The notes beneath the pieces were generated by a model. That model was not told the origin of the DNA. It did not search any database and was given only the letters and a program-made list of their open reading frames with translations. Positions 1 to 7,391 of a DNA stretch of 64,000 nt are shown in pieces (positions within the stretch are counted from its first letter, which is position 1; every line of letters begins with the position of its first letter). Origin of the DNA: Prosthecobacter gellanilyticus (lineage in GTDB: Bacteria; Verrucomicrobiota; Verrucomicrobiia; Verrucomicrobiales; Verrucomicrobiaceae); the NCBI RefSeq assembly GCF_007992435.1, contig NZ_BKAG01000006.1:62001-126000 (forward strand), given 5' to 3'. The position numbers and the translations under genes were made by a program.

Positions 1-59
1 CCTTCCGCATCCGCGAGATCGTGACCGGCTCTGAAAAAATCATGCGTGGTGATGCCTGA
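1..59 (+). CDS. korA: 2-oxoacid:ferredoxin oxidoreductase alpha subunit, C-terminal end (partial)
   Basis: Only the last 18 complete codons and the TGA stop (57-59) are present, read in the frame starting at base 3. They end in IVTGSEKIMRGDA. The gene enters from the left edge. It lies 56 bp upstream of a clear KorB-type beta subunit on the same strand, and alpha-beta order is the normal arrangement for two-subunit 2-oxoglutarate or 2-oxoacid:ferredoxin oxidoreductases. The call is therefore mainly from context; the residual peptide alone is too short to prove it. Confidence 0.6.
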   Translation, partial: FRIREIVTGSEKIMRGDA

Positions 60-115
60 CCATCTCCATTTCTCCACCACTCCAGTTTCGTTGAACCACT
101 TTTCTAACTAACAAT

Positions 116-1054
116 ATGTCCTCACCCACCCTGGACACTTCATCCGCAACTCCTGCCACCGCCCTGGTCACCCCGCCTGCGGAGGAGAAGCTCACGAAGA
201 AAATCCTCACCGCCGACCACCCCACCTGGTGCCCCGGCTGTGGTGACTTCGCCGTGCTCGCCGCCTTTTACAAGGTGCTGGAGAAGCTCCAGTATCCGCA
301 TGAGAAGATCGTCTGCGTGGCCGGCATCGGCTGCTCCAGCCGCTTCCCGTATTTCATGAATACGCACGGCATCCATTTCATCCATGGCCGTGCGCTGCCG
401 CTGGCCACGGGTGTCTCGCTGAGCCGTCCGGACGTGCACGTCTTTGTCTTCGGCGGTGATGGCGATGGCTTCTCCATCGGCGGCAATCACCTGAACCATG
501 CCGCGCGCAAAAACATCAAGCTCACTTATGTGATCATGGACAACTACGTCTATGGCCTCACCAAGAAGCAGACCAGCCCCACGAGCCCCATCGGCTTCAA
601 GTCCAAGACGGATCCCACCGGCAGCATCGACCGCCCCATCAACCCCATGAAGCAGCTCCTCGCCAGTGGTGCCACCTTCATCGCCCGCACGCATGCCGCG
701 CAGGTGAAGCATATGGTGGATACCTTTGAGCGCGCCATCAAGCATGACGGCTTCAGCGTCGTCGAGTGCCTCAGCGAGTGCGTCATGTTCTACGAAGGCA
801 GCTTTGACGACAGCACCCCGCGCAAAGGCGGCACCTATGAGATCATCGACGAAGCCCAGCACGACGTGAAGGACGATGTGGCGGCTTTCCAGCTCGCGGA
901 CCTGCCCAGCCCCGGCAAGTTCGGCGTCTTCTACGAAGTCCAGCGCCCAACCAAAAATGCTCTTGAGCAAAAGTGGATCGATGAAACCCAGGCCAAGCTC
1001 GGCGACACTCCCCAGCGCGAGCTGCTGAGGAAACGCTTCGAAACCATGCGTTGA
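116..1054 (+). CDS. korB: 2-oxoacid:ferredoxin oxidoreductase beta subunit
   Basis: This is the thiamine diphosphate (TPP) binding subunit of a 2-oxoglutarate/2-oxoacid:ferredoxin oxidoreductase, which decarboxylates a 2-oxoacid to an acyl-CoA and reduces ferredoxin in the cytoplasm. The 312-residue length fits KorB. Visible marks are the CPGCGD cysteine motif near residue 39, a second cysteine in GIGCSSR, the GRALPLATG segment, and the TPP/Mg motif GGDGDGFSIGGNH near residue 114, followed by NYVYGLTKKQTSPTS typical of KorB. The first 35 residues are a Thr/Pro/Ala-rich extension. The start has no obvious Shine-Dalgarno sequence. It follows the alpha subunit by 56 bp and ends before a strong terminator, so korAB is probably a two-gene transcript. 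Substrate preference between 2-oxoglutarate and other oxoacids cannot be decided here. Confidence 0.93.
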   Translation: MSSPTLDTSSATPATALVTPPAEEKLTKKILTADHPTWCPGCGDFAVLAAFYKVLEKLQYPHEKIVCVAGIGCSSRFPYFMNTHGIHFIHGRALPLATGVSLSRPDVHVFVFGGDGDGFSIGGNHLNHAARKNIKLTYVIMDNYVYGLTKKQTSPTSPIGFKSKTDPTGSIDRPINPMKQLLASGATFIARTHAAQVKHMVDTFERAIKHDGFSVVECLSECVMFYEGSFDDSTPRKGGTYEIIDEAQHDVKDDVAAFQLADLPSPGKFGVFYEVQRPTKNALEQKWIDETQAKLGDTPQRELLRKRFETMR

Positions 1055-1080
1055 TCAGTTTCACAGTCCCTACCTTCAAG

Positions 1081-1111
1081 GCAGGAGTCCACATCGGGCT
1101 CCTGCTTTTTT
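1081..1111 (+). terminator. Rho-independent terminator after korB
   Basis: A 10-bp stem (GCAGGAGTCC with GGGCTCCTGC, one G-T pair), a 5-base loop ACATC, then six T. It lies 27 bp after the korB stop and ends the korAB transcript. Confidence 0.9.
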
Positions 1112-1134
1112 ATTCGCTTTCACCCAAATTTTCC

Positions 1135-1320
1135 AACCGCTGATGAGACGCTAATAGGACGCTAATACCCAAGCCATTTTTCAACCACTGATGGACACTG
1201 ATGAGCACTCATATCAAACCTTCAGATGCTTGGGCATTAGCGTTTAATTAGCGTCCTATTAGCGGTTAAAGAACTTCTTGGGCTCGGTCATTAGTGACTA
1301 TCAGTGTCCATCAGTGGTAA
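1135..1320. repeat. Inverted pair of short tandem repeats in the korB-1437 intergenic gap
   Basis: The gap between korB and the next gene (1055-1436) holds, besides the terminator, two units in opposite orientation. Left arm (1135-1175): three 10-11 bp copies of the form GACGCTAATAG. Its imperfect inverse lies at 1232-1267. A second unit, ACCACTGATGGACACTGATG, occurs at 1184-1203 and inverted at about 1297-1318. The whole could fold into a long imperfect hairpin. It does not look coding. Similar arrangements with other unit sequences recur elsewhere in this window. Confidence 0.75.
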
Positions 1321-1436
1321 AAAAACCATCGTTTAGACGGACTGGGTGCGTCCGATTTCACACAATCCTTGTCCGATGCCTTTTGGCTCTGATAGCGTTG
1401 GTTTGACCTGTCCCAACCCGTCCCGTCCAGCCTGCC

Positions 1437-4400
1437 ATGAAAAGCCTCCTTTTCACCCTCCTTGCCGCCTCCTGCCTTCCCGCCACGGCCGCCACCCAGA
1501 TCACCTGGAAGCGCCAGCAGCTGCATGGCGACTTCTACTCCGAAGGCGCGGCCATTGGCGATATCAATGGCGATGGCAAGCCGGACGTGGTCTCCGGCCC
1601 CTTCTGGTGGGAAGGCCCCGCCTTTGAGAAGAAGCACGCCTTCTACGAGCCAAAAATCTTTTCCATCAATGGCTACTCCGACAACTTCTTCGCCTATGTC
1701 CATGACTTCAACGGCGACCAGAAGAACGACATCCTCGTTCTCGGCTTCCCCGGCAAGGAAGCGCGCTTGTATCTGAACGTAGAACGGACTTTCCAGTCCG
1801 TTCCTCCGGGGGCACCAGAGGAAACGAGTTCGAAAACTCGTTCTACGTATTGGCCCATGCACATCGTCGCGGACGTGGTGGACAATGAATCCCCCGTCTT
1901 CACCGACATCACTGGCGATGGCAAACCCGAGATCGTCTGCAGCACCGGCGGCAGCTTCGGCTGGTTCGCCCCGAACTGGGAGAAGCCCACGGAGAAGTGG
2001 AATTTCATCCCAGCGACCGATGACCTGAAGGTGGCCAAGTTCACCCACGGCCTCGGTGTTGGCGATGTGGATGGCGATGGCAAAATGGATCTCCTCGAAG
2101 CACGGCGCTGGTGGGAGAACACAAGTGTGGTGCAGGCCTCTGGCCTGCCCAATGCAGCCGGGACGGCTGCACCACTCTGGTCTCAGCACAATTTTGCGGC
2201 AGGCATCGGCGGAGGCGCGCAGATGTTCGCCTACGACTTTGATGGCAATGGCACCAATGATGTCTTCACCAGTCTGGCTGCGCATCGCTATGGCGTCGCC
2301 GTCTTCCTTCAGAACAAAACCGAGAACCGAGAACCAGGAACCGCGAACTGGCAGCGCATCATGCTCGCCACCGAGCAGCCGCAGGACAACGACTACGGCA
2401 TCGTCTTCTCCCAGCCGCACGCCGCGTACCTTGCAGACATCGATGGCGATGGCGTGAAGGACATCGTCACTGGCAAGCGCTACTGGGCGCACAATGGTCA
2501 TGACCCGGACGAGCGCGGCGCCCGTGTGATCTACTGGTATCAAACCAAGCGTGATGGCAAGGGCGGTGTGGACTTCGTCCCGCATCTCGTCGATGCCGAA
2601 AGCGGTGTCGGTGTGGACGTGCAGGTCGGTGACGTGAATGGCGACAAGCTCCCTGACATCGTCGTCGGCAACAAAGCCGGTGTCTATATCCTCACTCAAG
2701 AGCGCAAGGAGACTACGGCTGATCTCACGCCGAAGAAGCTCTACGGCCCGGCCCTCAAGCCGCAGAAGGACTACGCGAAAGGCCAGTCGCCTCAGGATGC
2801 GCTGAAAGCCATGCAGCTCCCTGGTGGCTTCAAGGCCGAGCTCATTGCTGCCGAACCAGATGTGGTGCAGCCTATCGCCTTCACCTTTGACGAGCGCGGC
2901 CGCATCTGGGTCGTGGAAGGCAACAGCTATCCAAAGCCCCGCGAAGTCGGTGCTGGTCAGGACCGCATCAAGATCCTCGAGGACAAGGACGGTGACGGCA
3001 CCTATGAGACGAACCAACTCTTCTGCGAAGGCCTGAATCTCGTCAGCGGCATCGAGCTCGGTTTCGGTGGCGTCTGGGTCGGTGCCGCGCCCTATCTCAT
3101 GTTCATTCCCAGGGATGGAGACAAGCCACTGCCGCTCGGCAGTACCCGGGCCATTCCTGGCCCGTCTGGAGCCGATGGAGCCAAGAATAGCCCGACTACA
3201 CAGGTCCCCGGCATCAACTTCACCGCCTACGCGTTGTTAGACGGCTGGGGCTCCCAGGACACTCACGAAACGCTCAACAGCTTCATCTGGGGGCCAGACG
3301 GCTGGCTCTACGGCTGCCACGGTGTCTTCACGCATTCGAAGGTCGGCAAGCCCGGCACTCCGGATGACCAGCGTCAGCCCATCAATGCGGGCATCTGGCG
3401 TTATCATCCCGTGCGTCATGAGTTTGAGATCTTCGCCCACGGCACCAGCAATCCCTGGGGCCTCGACTACGACCAGCATGGTGAGTGGTTTGTCACCGCC
3501 TGTGTGATCCCGCATCTTTATCATATCGTCCCCGGCGGACGTTATCAGCGCCAGGCAGGCCAGCACTTCAATGCCTACACCTATGAGGACATCAAGACCA
3601 TCGCCGATCACGCGCACTATGCTGGCAATCCGCGTCCGGATGTCTCCCAGGACAAGACCACGGGTGCAGGCATCGTGAACAATGACACGAATGCCCTCGG
3701 CGGCGGTCACGCGCACTGCGGTCTCGCCATTTATCAGAGCAGCCAGTTCCCGCTCACGTATCGAAATCAATTGTTGTTCGGCAACCTGCACGGTCATCGC
3801 CTCGTCGCGAACTACACCGACCCGCACGGCAGCACCTACACCGGCAAACACGGCGCGGATTTCATGCGTGCGAACGACATGCACTTCATCCCCGTCACCC
3901 AAAAGGTCGGCCCTGATGGCTCCCTCTACGTCAGTGACTGGAGTGACCAGCAGATCTGCCACCGCGGCAGCAACGCCGTCGAAAACTGGGACCGCAGCAA
4001 CGGGCGTATTTATCGCGTGTCGTATGACCGTAAAACGAGTTTTCCAACTCGTTTTCAGTTTCCAGGGGGGGAGGCGATCTGGGGAACGAGTTGGAAAACT
4101 CGTTCTACATTCGACCTCGCCAAGGAAAGCGATGAGACCCTGGCCAAACTGGCCGTGCAGACCGAAAACGAATGGTTCTCCCGCATGGCGAGACGTGTGC
4201 TGATGGAGCGTTCGACGGAACGCATGTGGCTGCTTGATGGCGACAAAGGCCCACCGTCCAGGGCATTGTCGTTTCTGAGTGACGAAGTTTTGTATCCGGT
4301 AGGTGGCAAGTCAGCCTACTCTGACACTGCCAAATTGCGCGCATTCTGGACACTCAAGCTCTCACCCATGCGGATCAGTCTCCAATCCGAAGAGCATGCA

Positions 4401-6434
4401 TGGCCAAGGAGTGACGCGGAGCGGGCTTGGGCGATTCGTATGCTGCCCTATCCAGGATTTTCCTCCAAACATGAGTCGAAGGATGTCAGGGTTGAGCTTT
4501 CCCAAGATGACTTGGCTCTGGTGGCAAAATTGGGAAATGAAGAGAAGGTCCCCGTTCTTCGTCGCGAGTTTGCCTCCCTCCTTCAGCGTCTTCCGCAAGA
4601 CCAGCGCAAGGATCTCGCCGCTTCCCTCCTCAAGCACGGCGAGGACAAAGATGATCCCATGATCCCGCTGCTCATCTGGTATGGCATCGAGCCTGTCGTG
4701 GCCGCTGATGCCGCCACGGGCCTGCAACTCGCCTCCGTTTCCAAACTGCCGAAGGTCACGGAGTTCATCTACCGCCGCATGGCCAGTGAGGAAGCAGGCC
4801 GTCAGGGCCTCTTGAAGCTTGCCGCCGAGACGAATGACAACGCGCAGCGCGACTTCCTCCTGCAGGCCGTTCTCACCGCCGCACGCGGCGGCAGCAAGAT
4901 CACCCAACCTGCGAATTGGTCCACGATGCGCGAACGCTTCGTTGGAGTGAAGGCTTCAGCCGATGCTGGGAAATCCGATTCGCCTAAAGGCTCGACTCCG
5001 ACCTCTGCTACGCAAGCACTCCTCGAACTCGAAGCCCACATGGGCATCGACAGCGCCCTGAAGCACTTCCGGGATCAACTCGCCTCCACCACCGCTCCTG
5101 CCGCCGAGCGTGAAGCCGCGCTGAGCGTGCTCCTCCAGGCCCGCGATGCCGCCACCTCCAAGATCCTTCTCACACTCATCCAGAGCGATGCCCCAGGCAC
5201 GCTGAAGCGGAAAGCCATCCAGGCCCTCACCTCACTCAAAGATCCCGAAACACCGCAGGTGCTCAGCGCCGCGCTCATCAAACTGCCTCCCGGTGATCTT
5301 CCAGACGCCATCAACACACTGGCCTCCACGAAGGAAGGCTCCATTGCGCTCCTGAAAGCGGTTGAGGCCAAGACCGTGCCTTCCACCGCCCTCTCACCCT
5401 TCCTGGTGCGCCAGCTCGCGGCCTTCAAGGATGCGCAGCTGGATGCCCTCATCAAATCCGCCTGGGGCGATGTGAACGCACCGAAGGCAGATTTGGCCGA
5501 ACGCACGAAGAAGTATCGCGATCTCCTCACGCCCGCCGCTTTGGCGAAAGGCGATGCCGCGAAAGGCAAGATCCTCTTCATGGGCACCTGTGGCGCATGT
5601 CATAAATTGTTAGGTGAAGGCCAGAACGTCGGCCCCGACATCACGGGCAGCAATCGCGCCGATCTGAACTACCTGCTCGAAAACGTGCTCGATCCGAACG
5701 CGGTGATCGGCAAGGCTTACCAGCTCAACCTCTTCACCATGAAGGACGGTCGTGTCATGAGCGGTGTCATCAAGGAGGAGAACCCCACGGCGGTGAAGAT
5801 CGCCATGATGGGCGGGATTGAGTTCACCCTGCCGCAGGGTGACATCGAGAAGCGTGAAGTCTCCAAGCTCAGCACCATGCCCGAAGGTTTGTTTGATGCT
5901 TTGCCATCGGAGAGTGTCATTGATCTGGTGAAGTATCTGCAGAGCGGTAACGTAGACCGGACTTTCCAGTCCGGTGAAACGAGTTCGAAAACTCGTTCTA
6001 CGCCAGGAGCCCTCGAAGGTGAATCTCTGAAGGTCCTCGAGATCACCGGTGGCACCACGAAGAAGCAAGGGATGGGCGGCTTTGGCAATCGCTGGAGCGG
6101 CGGCTCCCAGCTCTGGTGGACAGGTGGCAAGCCAGACGACAAACTAACGTTGGTTATTCCTGTGAAGGAGTCTGGCAAATACGCGCTCCACGCCGCGCTC
6201 ACCATGGCGAAGGATTATGGCGTGACCAGCATCATGCTGGATGGCAAGCCTATCGCCTCCTCCTTTGATGGTTACAACGCTGACAAGGTCGTCCTCACGG
6301 ACGAGCTCGACTGGGGCACGCATGAACTCACCGCTGGAGATCACCAGCTCACCTTCACCCTGGCAGCCCCCAATCCCGCCGCCAAGCCCAGCAACATGGT
6401 CGGACTTGATTATGTGCGGCTGGAGAAGAAGTAA
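1437..6434 (+). CDS. Giant secreted FG-GAP / PVC-type dehydrogenase / cytochrome c protein
   Basis: A 1665-residue exported protein. A signal peptide (MKSLLFTLLAASCLPATAA) is followed by about seven calcium-binding FG-GAP/VCBS repeats (DINGDGKPD, DFNGDQKND, DITGDGKPE, DVDGDGKMD, DFDGNGTND, DIDGDGVKD, DVNGDKLPD) over residues 35-420, as in an integrin-like seven-bladed propeller. From about residue 450 comes a PVC-type membrane-bound dehydrogenase propeller (QLPGGFKAELIAAEPD), then a helical HEAT-like region. Next is a single-heme cytochrome c domain with CGACH near residue 1385, followed by the Planctomycetes/Verrucomicrobia-type heme-binding tail. It ends with a carbohydrate-binding-like domain. 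The natural substrate is unknown; this family is thought to oxidise sugars or alcohols in the periplasm. The gene is peppered with in-frame palindromic repeats (listed separately) that add peptides such as TSSKTRST. Two start codons are possible near 1346-1437; 1437 gives a clean signal peptide. Confidence 0.88.
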   Translation: MKSLLFTLLAASCLPATAATQITWKRQQLHGDFYSEGAAIGDINGDGKPDVVSGPFWWEGPAFEKKHAFYEPKIFSINGYSDNFFAYVHDFNGDQKNDILVLGFPGKEARLYLNVERTFQSVPPGAPEETSSKTRSTYWPMHIVADVVDNESPVFTDITGDGKPEIVCSTGGSFGWFAPNWEKPTEKWNFIPATDDLKVAKFTHGLGVGDVDGDGKMDLLEARRWWENTSVVQASGLPNAAGTAAPLWSQHNFAAGIGGGAQMFAYDFDGNGTNDVFTSLAAHRYGVAVFLQNKTENREPGTANWQRIMLATEQPQDNDYGIVFSQPHAAYLADIDGDGVKDIVTGKRYWAHNGHDPDERGARVIYWYQTKRDGKGGVDFVPHLVDAESGVGVDVQVGDVNGDKLPDIVVGNKAGVYILTQERKETTADLTPKKLYGPALKPQKDYAKGQSPQDALKAMQLPGGFKAELIAAEPDVVQPIAFTFDERGRIWVVEGNSYPKPREVGAGQDRIKILEDKDGDGTYETNQLFCEGLNLVSGIELGFGGVWVGAAPYLMFIPRDGDKPLPLGSTRAIPGPSGADGAKNSPTTQVPGINFTAYALLDGWGSQDTHETLNSFIWGPDGWLYGCHGVFTHSKVGKPGTPDDQRQPINAGIWRYHPVRHEFEIFAHGTSNPWGLDYDQHGEWFVTACVIPHLYHIVPGGRYQRQAGQHFNAYTYEDIKTIADHAHYAGNPRPDVSQDKTTGAGIVNNDTNALGGGHAHCGLAIYQSSQFPLTYRNQLLFGNLHGHRLVANYTDPHGSTYTGKHGADFMRANDMHFIPVTQKVGPDGSLYVSDWSDQQICHRGSNAVENWDRSNGRIYRVSYDRKTSFPTRFQFPGGEAIWGTSWKTRSTFDLAKESDETLAKLAVQTENEWFSRMARRVLMERSTERMWLLDGDKGPPSRALSFLSDEVLYPVGGKSAYSDTAKLRAFWTLKLSPMRISLQSEEHAWPRSDAERAWAIRMLPYPGFSSKHESKDVRVELSQDDLALVAKLGNEEKVPVLRREFASLLQRLPQDQRKDLAASLLKHGEDKDDPMIPLLIWYGIEPVVAADAATGLQLASVSKLPKVTEFIYRRMASEEAGRQGLLKLAAETNDNAQRDFLLQAVLTAARGGSKITQPANWSTMRERFVGVKASADAGKSDSPKGSTPTSATQALLELEAHMGIDSALKHFRDQLASTTAPAAEREAALSVLLQARDAATSKILLTLIQSDAPGTLKRKAIQALTSLKDPETPQVLSAALIKLPPGDLPDAINTLASTKEGSIALLKAVEAKTVPSTALSPFLVRQLAAFKDAQLDALIKSAWGDVNAPKADLAERTKKYRDLLTPAALAKGDAAKGKILFMGTCGACHKLLGEGQNVGPDITGSNRADLNYLLENVLDPNAVIGKAYQLNLFTMKDGRVMSGVIKEENPTAVKIAMMGGIEFTLPQGDIEKREVSKLSTMPEGLFDALPSESVIDLVKYLQSGNVDRTFQSGETSSKTRSTPGALEGESLKVLEITGGTTKKQGMGGFGNRWSGGSQLWWTGGKPDDKLTLVIPVKESGKYALHAALTMAKDYGVTSIMLDGKPIASSFDGYNADKVVLTDELDWGTHELTAGDHQLTFTLAAPNPAAKPSNMVGLDYVRLEKK
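1777..1848. repeat. Two-hairpin palindromic element inside CDS 1437-6434 (copy 1)
   Basis: Outer inverted repeat ACGTAGAAC/GTTCTACGT encloses two hairpins: GGACT-TTCC-AGTCC and AACGAGTT-CGAA-AACTCGTT. The frame stays open and the insert is translated as a low-complexity patch containing TSSKTRST. It falls between the second and third FG-GAP repeats. Confidence 0.85.
2127..2175. repeat. Two-hairpin palindromic element inside CDS 1437-6434 (copy 2, different sequence)
   Basis: Outer inverted repeat GTGGTGCA/TGCACCAC encloses GCAGGCC-TCT-GGCCTGC and GCAGCC-GGGAC-GGCTGC. The architecture is the same as copy 1 but the sequence is unrelated. It is translated in frame as a short Ala/Gly-rich patch after the fourth FG-GAP repeat. 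Confidence 0.8.
2318..2350. repeat. Short tandem repeat of GAACC-type units inside CDS 1437-6434
   Basis: Units GAGAACC, GAGAACC, AGGAACC and GCGAACT follow one another in frame and encode NKTENREPGTANW. Related units form the inverted pair in the gap upstream of the YqiJ-like gene (31117-31273). Confidence 0.55.
3147..3164. repeat. Single palindrome inside CDS 1437-6434
   Basis: CGGGCCA-TTCC-TGGCCCG, a 7-bp stem with the same TTCC loop as copy 1. It may be half of a two-hairpin element. Chance occurrence is possible in GC-rich coding DNA. Confidence 0.4.
4034..4108. repeat. Two-hairpin palindromic element inside CDS 1437-6434 (copy 3)
   Basis: AACGAGTTTTCCAACTCGTT (4034-4053) and its exact 20-base reverse complement (4085-4104) form two hairpins separated by 31 bp, followed by CTAC. 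It is translated in frame, including GTSWKTRST. It is the same sequence family as copies at 1777 and 5950. Confidence 0.88.
4941..5002. repeat. Two-hairpin palindromic element inside CDS 1437-6434 (copy 4)
   Basis: Outer inverted repeat GTTGGAGT/ACTCCGAC encloses GGCT-TC-AGCC and GCCT-AA-AGGC. A closely related pair of units (GTTGGAGTGAAGCC and ACTCCAAC) is found in the intergenic gap at 55601-55683. Translated in frame in the HEAT-like region. Confidence 0.75.
5950..6002. repeat. Two-hairpin palindromic element inside CDS 1437-6434 (copy 5)
   Basis: ACGTAGACC then CCGGACT-TTCC-AGTCCGG and AACGAGTT-CGAA-AACTCGTT, ending GTTCTACG. Nearly the same as copy 1 with a shorter spacer. Translated in frame as a patch containing RTFQSGETSSKTRST, between the cytochrome c domain and the C-terminal carbohydrate-binding-like domain. 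Confidence 0.88.
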
Positions 6435-6532
6435 GGCATATCAGGTTGGTCGCCTTCCGCATCCGCTCTGGCTGCCCCCACCTCATTTTCCAGGCTTGCC
6501 TTCGACCTCAAAGTCCCGCAGACTCTAAGGCC

Positions 6533-6982
6533 ATGAACGCGACCCTCTCGCCTTCCTTCTGGATTATGAGCCTGATGAGCATGGCCTCGCTGGGCATCTC
6601 GCTGACCCTGCTGGTCAAGGACGAGCCCAAGGGTGACGACGTCAAACCCGCAGCCCCGGCTCAGGTCACCACGTCTGCGGTCATTCCGCACCTCCAGCTT
6701 CCGCCTGCCATGGAAGCTCCCATGCTCAGCCTTCCTGAAACCCCGCTGCTGAAACCCACCATGCCTGGCAAGATCTCGCCCGAGAACCTCGCGAAGATGC
6801 GGCGGGCCAACTTCAGCCGCATGCGGCTTGATGAGACCATGATGAATGGCGAGCTTGACCGCACTAAATACGTGCCCGCTGGAGCCACTGACCCCGACTC
6901 CATGTGGCGCGGCCAGGTGGACCGTGCCAACCGCACCCTTCAGGAAACCGGCATGGGGCATTTGAACCTTCGCGGTCGTTGA
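6533..6982 (+). CDS. Hypothetical membrane-anchored protein
   Basis: A 149-residue protein starting MNATLSPSFWIMSLMSM. Residues about 8-25 form one hydrophobic segment that probably anchors it in the inner membrane; the rest is hydrophilic, Pro/Met-rich and without a recognised domain. An ATG further upstream (6446) would extend the reading frame by 29 residues, but 6533 places the hydrophobic anchor at the N-terminus and has TAAGG just in front. It lies 98 bp after the giant FG-GAP gene and 27 bp before a second small membrane protein gene. No function can be assigned. Confidence 0.65.
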   Translation: MNATLSPSFWIMSLMSMASLGISLTLLVKDEPKGDDVKPAAPAQVTTSAVIPHLQLPPAMEAPMLSLPETPLLKPTMPGKISPENLAKMRRANFSRMRLDETMMNGELDRTKYVPAGATDPDSMWRGQVDRANRTLQETGMGHLNLRGR

Positions 6983-7009
6983 GCGGTCAGGTGGAGCATC
7001 ATCGTCATC

Positions 7010-7273
7010 ATGCGTGATCTCCACTCCACGAAAGCCATGTGGCTCAAAGCATGGCTGTTTCTCTTCATCGGCCTCTTCTCCGCCGCGCTGCTGCTCGTTG
7101 AAAACTGGAGCTGGCGCACCTCGGCGTTGCTGGCGCTCTGCGTCTGGGGTTTCAGCCGTGCTTATTACTTCGCCTTCTACGTCATCGAGCACTGGGTGGA
7201 CCCGCAGTTCAAATTCAGCGGGCTGGGGCACTTCATCTCCTGGTGGTGGACAAAAGGGAAGGGGCGGAGGTGA
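7010..7273 (+). CDS. Small hypothetical membrane protein
   Basis: An 87-residue protein with two predicted membrane helices (WLFLFIGLFSAALLLV near residues 15-30 and TSALLALCVWGFSRAYYFAFYVI near 37-59) and a basic C-terminus (TKGKGRR). The spacing of 27 bp from the upstream gene suggests co-transcription. It ends just before a terminator shared with the convergent pdhC gene. No family was recognised. Confidence 0.7.
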   Translation: MRDLHSTKAMWLKAWLFLFIGLFSAALLLVENWSWRTSALLALCVWGFSRAYYFAFYVIEHWVDPQFKFSGLGHFISWWWTKGKGRR

Positions 7274-7327
7274 GCTCGCCAGCATGGGCGTTCTCCCCAC
7301 ATAGCGCCGCCTTCATCACTTTAGGGC

Positions 7328-7364
7328 CAAAACAAAACAGCTCCGGCGAAGATCACCGGAGCTG
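7328..7364 (-). terminator. Terminator downstream of pdhC
   Basis: A 9-bp perfect stem CAGCTCCGG/CCGGAGCTG with a 9-base loop. On the minus strand it is followed by TTTTGTTTT, so it terminates pdhC. On the plus strand the T-tract is missing. Confidence 0.85.
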
Positions 7365-7391
7365 CTTCAAAGATGAATGGCTAACCAGTTT

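Noticed and set aside
1311..3017. A 568-codon frame on the minus strand over the FG-GAP region
   Set aside because: It is antisense to clear DxDGDGxxD repeats and its composition is that of a shadow.
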